DNA of 64,000 nt from Pseudisothecium myosuroides (taxonomy: Eukaryota > Streptophyta > Bryopsida > Hypnales > Lembophyllaceae). Numbering within the stretch: the first letter of the stretch is position 1; each line of letters opens with the position of its first letter. The stretch is taken from contig OX637294.1 of NCBI GenBank assembly GCA_951799445.1, positions 23,647,452 through 23,711,451 on the forward strand, read 5' to 3'. Shown here piece after piece: positions 58,324 through 64,000 of the stretch. A program made the translations under genes and the position numbers. The notes under the pieces were generated by a model, which saw only the letters and a program-made list of their open reading frames with translations, did not search any database and was not told the origin of the DNA.

Positions 58324-60880
58324 TTTGTGATTGAAGACTGTAGAAAATTACATTTTTGATCGCACCAAGGTCCTTCAAGAAGATAAGGGCAGCACAGATA
58401 TCCGCCCCTAGATGCTCGGGAAGGTTCCGACGAATGTCATGCTAACTCTGCTGATAACTTGCTGTGCAAGATTCTTGAACTTGTTGAAAACGGAAAGGTA
58501 CCTTTGTTTTACAATAGTGTAAGCAAGAATGTTATGAGTTAATATTATTATCCTCATAATCGCTTCCCTGGAGGCCACAACCTTCCATACAGTATGTGGT
58601 GAATGATCCACCAAGCAATCACTTTGGACAGTGATTTTTTGGGCCACAGCTTCCGTTTCGTGTCGAAAGCCAGCCCTCAATGGAACAGTAATTTCCACGC
58701 ACACCTACATATTTCATTGGCACACGCCAGGCACACGCTAGAAAATAAAACCGCCTCGAATTTCCCAAAACTCATGCTGCTTCTACTACAGAACTACAAA
58801 AGTAGCTTGACAGACATCTCGACCTACAGTGCCGGTGACACTAGCCTCAGTCACCATACAACCCACGCAACAGGACAATGATTGCCGTAATTGAATGCAA
58901 ACCATTGAAGCTCTCATGACCTAGATCGCAACCGCTCAATCATATCCAGAAGCAGATGATATTTCCGAAATGATTCAGACCACTACCTGAGAAGACTCAA
59001 CTAGAGTAGAGTGTATATTGATGGCTGGTCATCGATCGCGTAACAGACTAATAACAAGAGAGATGCCTGCATGAGTGACAACGAATCACAAAGGACCACC
59101 GAGGCTTCCTTTTCGTCACGCGCCGCACCTTATCTCTGCTCTGAAATATCATTATCAAACAGTCCAAGCAAGGAATTTGTTTGCAGAAATATGAACCCTA
59201 AAGCAGTTTGCCAATTAGTGTGATTTTAGATAACAAATATATGCAAATTAGAAGACGACAAAGCAGGAGATTAACAATCGCCACTATATTACGCTTCCCG
59301 GTTATCCTGCAACCTATGAAGAAAACACACTTCAGAGGTTCAAAAATGCATTTTCCAGACTTCTTTACCTTCTAGAAACTTTGCTGATCCAATCTTAGGA
59401 AAGCTCGCGTTCTTTCACGCGAATGCTCAAATCCCTTTCGAGTGAGTTTGAGCATTCGAGTGAAAGAAAGACCTTTCCATCGATCCATCACGACCTTCGA
59501 TTCACTCACTTTCTTGATGTCGATGACGTGCCGGGCCCAAAGCTTAGAAGGTTGTGTACCAATTAGGTCTTGCCAAGATTTAGGGGTAAAGGCCAGTAGC
59601 ATAACTTTTGCAAGAACCCACAAATAGCATATCTTGCATAGTCAAGCCTTTGCCCCTAAACATTGACAAGACCGCATTGGCACCACAAAGACAGCGCAAT
59701 TTGCATCGGTACACTCTAATTGCAACACTTCGCTCTAAATAGATCTCCACAGCTGATAATTGATGAAGTTACAACCTGCAAAAGACTAAAAATTTAATTT
59801 CTGTTGTAAAGGAGGACAACAACGTGTTGTGATACAAGCGTTCAGATGATGAAGCGATAAGCAACGGTCCCAAACCTAATTGCGTTATACAACCGACCCT
59901 CTGTAATGACACTCTCTATATTTACATACTCCCTGAGGCTGAGCCTGAATAGAACATAGAAATGCATATGCGTCACATTCAGCCTCTGGTAAACGCGTGC
60001 TTCCTTTCTCTCGAAATGATCAATAACTTGGCCAGCTTCAACTCGCCGAAACAACAGCCAATAAAGAAACAAAGCCGGCTCAAACATTGACACGCAACAT
60101 CATAGAAAGAGTGCAAAACCCTTAACTTTAAACCAACCAACAAATGACCACGTGTCCACCGCAGAACAAACGAAATAATCCATCGCAAGAAGTCCATCGC
60201 ATCAAGAAGCCCCAAAGCTCCAGCCTTTCAAAGTCCGACACAACATTTGACACAATAAAATCGAATTAAAATAAAATAAAAAATCGCACAAAAGTATCAC
60301 CAAGACCCCTCCACAGCATCACCACGCGAAGCACTCACCATAGCCCAGACTAAGTTACGCCACCCCAGGAGCTCACCCGAAGCTCATACGACGCTTACTT
60401 CCCCGTACACAAAGCAAGCTCCTTTCCCTCACCCATCCAAAGTCGATTCAACACCACATCAAAACAGACCCAAAATTCGAAATCAAGACACTCGCTATGT
60501 CCAGCAACCCTAACCTAATTCCCACAACATCCCCGTACCTTCACAAACCCAACACACCAAACGAAACACTCCACCAAAACGCGAACGACAAAACCTCAAG
60601 CAAACAGCAAACAAACCACACATAACCGACACACACACGCCAGAAGACTCAGAACTGCACTTCAACATGAAAATCGGAACTAAAAGTACGGAGAGAGAAT
60701 GAGGAGCCGCCACCGCCAATGAAAGAATGTCGGAAGCAGACCCCCCTACGCTCCCTCCACCCCCAGTGAGTGCAGCGAACCCTAGTTGGCGAGTGCCGTG
60801 CGAGCGTGGAGCACATGAGAGACAAACCGACTGGAGCCCAAGACTGAAAAGTAAATTGGTGCAAGGGTGAAGCAAGGCTG
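58324..60880 (-). other. Possible unidentified transcription unit
   Basis: Low-repeat DNA of about 43-48% GC. Read on the minus strand, the region from 60880 down begins with pyrimidine-rich leader-like sequence containing CTAGGGTTCGC, a candidate donor GAAG|GTACGG near 60537, and several open stretches (60864-60649, 59623-59372, 58704-58408) with protein-like composition but no domain I recognise. It may be a divergent or non-coding gene. An open frame alone is weak evidence here. Confidence 0.3.
59412..59466 (+). repeat. Short, strong hairpin
   Basis: CTTTCACGCGAATGCTCAAA and TTTGAGCATTCGAGTGAAAG pair over 20 positions with one mismatch across a 15-base loop, in low-repeat, transcript-like DNA. 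Confidence 0.75.
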
Positions 60881-60882
60881 GT

Positions 60883-60890
60883 TATAAATA
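60883..60890. promoter_or_regulatory. TATA-like element beside a GC-rich island
   Basis: TATAAATA on the plus strand (TATTTATA on the minus). On the minus side a CT-rich leader-like sequence follows. On the plus side lies a GC-rich island at 60960-61150 with CCGGCCCGGCCGG motifs. Direction is uncertain. Confidence 0.35.
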
Positions 60891-60939
60891 CTAGGAAGCC
60901 AGCGCGGTCATGAGGGAGACTTCAATGGTCTGATGATGC

Positions 60940-61160
60940 AAGATGAGAGAATCTCCGGGTGCGGTGGGAAAGAGCACAAGCCGCAAGGCAAGGCAAAGGG
61001 GAAGCAAAGCAGGCTGTCCGAGGACGGACGGGAAAATATGGGCTTGGGGACGACGACCGGTCGTCTCCGCCAACCGTCCACCCGGCCCGGCCGGACCCGG
61101 CCGGCCGGCCTGCCTGTCTGCCCACGACCCGCTCCCAGTCCCCACTTCGCCGTGAACAGC
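60940..61160. promoter_or_regulatory. CpG/CCGG-rich promoter-like island
   Basis: The most GC-rich stretch in the window, with a run of GGCCGG repeats at 61081-61112. ORFs cross it in several frames on both strands, as expected from stop-codon depletion in GC-rich DNA; none has a domain. Confidence 0.4.
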
Positions 61161-61383
61161 GTGTGGCTCACATCACACCTCCGGCGTCAAAAAAGGTTTG
61201 CATTCATCCACCCGTTTGTGTGCCATTTGTGCCTTTCAAGATTCCATTTCATCCATCCAACTATTGTTTACCAAATACATTCATTCAGCTTTTCATATTT
61301 GGAATAGTAGAGCCCTTGGAGCATTGGAGATCTATTTGAGGCTTTGGAAAGGATGTAAGGTAACTACACCTAAAATCGACCGT

Positions 61384-61960
61384 TTAACCCTGGAGCGCTC
61401 CAACGTCCATTTTCTGGACGATGAACATATTCAGATCTTTATTTCTGTCCCATTCCTGCTTGGATGAAAGTCATCCTAATTTTTGGTGATACTTTATCAA
61501 GTTGTTGTCCTATCCATCGGTTGGATTTGGTGTTACTAGAATATATACATTTCTAAAATTACAAATGTGGAAGTATGTCAAGTGGTCAATTTGCATTGAC
61601 TTTAGTTCAAAACGTGATGTGCAAAAATGAGGTCAAAGATGTAAAGGTCACAAAAATTTCAAAAAATCACCATATGAAGAGAACCTTATTTCAAATCCAT
61701 TCCAACAAGTTTTACTCAAAAAATGATAATATTTTACTTGTAATTGAATTTAGAAGGAATTCTGAAATTTTCTTTTCAAAATTTATAGAAAAAGATTGGT
61801 GATAGCATTAGCAGATCTAACCGTACGGATAGAATTTAAAAATCGAAATCTACAGCTTTCATTTGTATACCAATTCCAAAATATTCTTCCAAGTTGTCGT
61901 TTATAATGGTTTTTCTCAAATCGTCAATTTTGGAGATGAATCCAGACGTTTACGGGTTAA
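61384..61960 (+). mobile_element. TTAA-target non-autonomous element (577 bp, third subfamily)
   Basis: TTAA at 61384-61387 and 61957-61960. The first inner bases CCC/GGG and an inner block (left AACGTCCATTTTCTGGACGA, right counterpart AACGTCTGGATTC) are inverted. It otherwise differs from the AAAGGACC group. Confidence 0.65.
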
Positions 61961-62014
61961 GCAATTTAACTGATTTCAACATGGTTCTCAATATTATATT
62001 GGAAATTTTTTGTG

Positions 62015-62180
62015 GCGTCTTATTGGTAGTCCAAAGGGGATTCTAGATACTCTAAGAATGCATTTTTTGGACACCATATGAATAAACTATGAATATTCAA
62101 AGTGCTGATAACAGGTGTCCCTAAAATTCTTATGAATAGTGAGAATATATTTTAGGCAAGAATATATAGGGGTCGGTTTC
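62015..62180. repeat. Dispersed-repeat copy
   Basis: GGTAGTCCAAAGGGGATTCT...TTTGGACACCATATGAATAA...AGGCAAGAATATA: the best-preserved copy of the family seen at 16.05, 35.2, 35.95 and 48.25 kb. Confidence 0.7.
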
Positions 62181-62481
62181 AGGAAGTGGCTGAAATTGGG
62201 TATAGTTACTTTATTACACTTTTAGAAAAGAGCAAGGAAAGATTATATTTGCATATAGGGTTTTATAGTTCTATAAGGTCCCACTGTCACCATTCAAAAA
62301 CACAAATTTTACATGAATTCAAGGTGATTTATAGAGTCACTTGTAGATATTTTCCATCTTTCTTATTTATGTATTGTCAATTGAATTTGGTATAAATAGA
62401 GGCAAAGGACAAACACACCTCTTCCAATATTTTATATGATTTGTTAGGATTAAATTAAGATCATTTCAGTAGTACATGAAT

Positions 62482-63770
62482 AAGATGTTTTGGTGCATAG
62501 ATAACATCAAGGTTGTTAGGACAGGTGAATAGTTGTCCAGGTTGTGATTGGTGAATGAAATCCACAATACTAATTTGAGTGATGAAAGTAAATTTTGAAA
62601 ATATGAAGGCATACAATGGAGATCTTCTCATCTATATCTCCTTGAAATTGTGTACCACTTAAAAGAAAATGCCAACCAATTTAAGTTGTATATGAATAAG
62701 ATGTTTGGGTGAATAGACAACATCAAGGTTGTTGGGGTAGGTGAATAATTGTCTGGATTGCAATTAGTGACTAAAATCCAAGAAACCAATCTGAGTCATG
62801 AAAGTAAGTTTTGGAAATATCAAGGCATACAATAGAAATCTTCTCATCTACGTTTGCTTGAAATTGTGTACCACTTGAAAGAAGATACCAGCCAATTTAA
62901 ATTGGAAATAGGAAAGATGTTTGGATGAATAGATAACATCAAGGTTGTTAAGTAGGTGAATAATTGTCCGGATTGAAATTAGTGAGTGAAATCCACAATA
63001 CCAAATTGAGTGATGGAAGTAAATTTTGGAAGTATCTCAAGGAAATATCAAGGCATGTACTAGAGATCTTCTCATCTATGTTTGCTTGAAATTGTGTACC
63101 ACTTGGAAGAAGACGCCAACCAATTTGAACTATATATGGACAAGATGTTTGGGTGAATAGATAACATCAAGGTTGTTGGGATAGGTGAATAGTATCCTCG
63201 TTGCAATTAGTGACTTGAAATCAACAACACCAATCTTAGTCATGAAAGTAAATTTTAGAAATATCAAGGCATACAACAAAGATCTTCTCATCTACTTTTG
63301 CTTGAAATTGTGTACCACTTGAAAGAAGACGCCAACAAATTTAAATTGTAAATGGATAAGATGTTCAGGTGAACAAATAACATCAAAGTTGTTGACGTAG
63401 GTGAATAGTTGTCCGGGTTGCAATTAGCGAGTGAAATCCAAGACACCAATTTGAGTTATGAAAGTAAGTTTTGAAAATATCAAGGCATCCAAAGATCTTC
63501 TCATTTATATTTGCTTGAAATTATATACCACTTGAAGAAAATGCCAACCAATTTAAGTTGTATATGGATGAGATGTTTGGATGAAAAGAAAACACCAAGG
63601 TTGTTGGGGTAGGTGAACAGTTGTCTGGGTTGCAAATGGTGATTGAAATCCACAATACCAATCTAAGTCATGAAAGTAATTTTTGGAGATATCAAGGCAT
63701 CCAAAGATCTTTTCATCTATATTTGCTTGAAATTGTATACCACTTGAAAGAAAATGGCAACCATTATTAT
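62482..63770. repeat. Six-copy tandem array, unit about 216 bp
   Basis: Unit starts at 62482, 62698, 62914, 63142, 63358 and about 63570 (spacings 216, 216, 228, 216, 212). Conserved phrases are ACATCAAGGTTGTTGGG, GATCTTCTCATCTA and TTGCTTGAAATTGTGTACCA. The 228-bp unit carries a 12-base insertion repeating AAATATCTCAAGG-like text. The array may extend in degenerate form beyond 63770. Confidence 0.92.
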
Positions 63771-64000
63771 AAAGAAGTAAAAGTTTTTTTATTTTTTACA
63801 AAGAAGTCAAAGGTTTTTACGAGTTTGTTTTGTATCTTGTCAAGTATACTTACTAGACACTCTATTATTATATGATCTTTGATACCTATATATATATATA
63901 TTCAATTCTATTGACCTCCTCAATAGATAAATGGTTCGCATAAACATGGCTTTTTAGGTAAATTAGGTATACTAGTTTGTAACACTAATACTTTTTTTCC
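63771..64000. other. AT-rich end of the window
   Basis: A (TA)n run lies at 63885-63901. Nothing else recognised. Confidence 0.4.

Noticed and set aside
60933..61339. Overlapping Pro/Gly/Arg-rich ORFs on both strands
   Set aside because: Explained by few stop codons in the GGCCGG-rich island; all frames are open there.
62482..63770. CRISPR-like array
   Set aside because: Units are about 216 bp with no spacer/repeat alternation, and the genome is eukaryotic.

Overview
The window looks like nuclear DNA of a land plant. Four intron-bearing or plant-typical genes can be read: an S-domain (G-type lectin) receptor-like kinase, a plastid starch synthase of the SSIV type, a plant rolling-stone-like membrane protein, and a ROOT UVB SENSITIVE (DUF647) protein. 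Introns have GT-AG borders (two have GC donors). Genes sit in islands of about 40-50% GC within very AT-rich, repeat-filled spacers. The exact lineage cannot be fixed from sequence alone. The unusual DNA transposons (TTAA-target, piggyBac-like; Tc1-like ends) and the short SSIV make a seedless plant plausible, but this is inference.

Layout. 1-8.3 kb: nested non-autonomous transposons (TTAA-target elements, a CACTA foldback, a 0.9-kb foldback). 8.3-11 kb: unique sequence with a candidate small secreted peptide at 10.1 kb. 11.07-15.86 kb (+): S-domain receptor kinase, 4 exons, with a pogo-like MITE in intron 1. 17.3-22.9 kb (-): SSIV-type starch synthase, 14 exons, with a TATA box at 24.0 kb. 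24.4 kb: unidentified 100-codon ORF. 24.7-39.8 kb: AT-rich repeat sea with at least four TTAA-target elements, a Tc1-like foldback, a LINE 3' end inserted in an older repeat, and an Emigrant-like MITE. 40.7-41.7 kb (+): intronless seven-TM rolling-stone-like protein. 43.6-48.8 kb (-): RUS protein, 15 exons. 49.9-56.5 kb: short tandem repeats and AT-rich spacer with two more TTAA elements. 56.8-61.3 kb: low-repeat, GC-richer DNA with promoter-like features but no gene I recognise. 61.4-64 kb: another TTAA element and a six-copy tandem array of about 216 bp.

The four genes do not form a pathway. The kinase points to cell-surface perception, the starch synthase and probably the RUS protein act in plastids, and the rolling-stone-like protein is in a membrane. 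The most interesting material is in the spacers: a diverse family of TTAA-flanked elements whose ends begin CCC(C/T)TAAAGG. Its target specificity is supported by two filled/empty-site pairs inside this one window.
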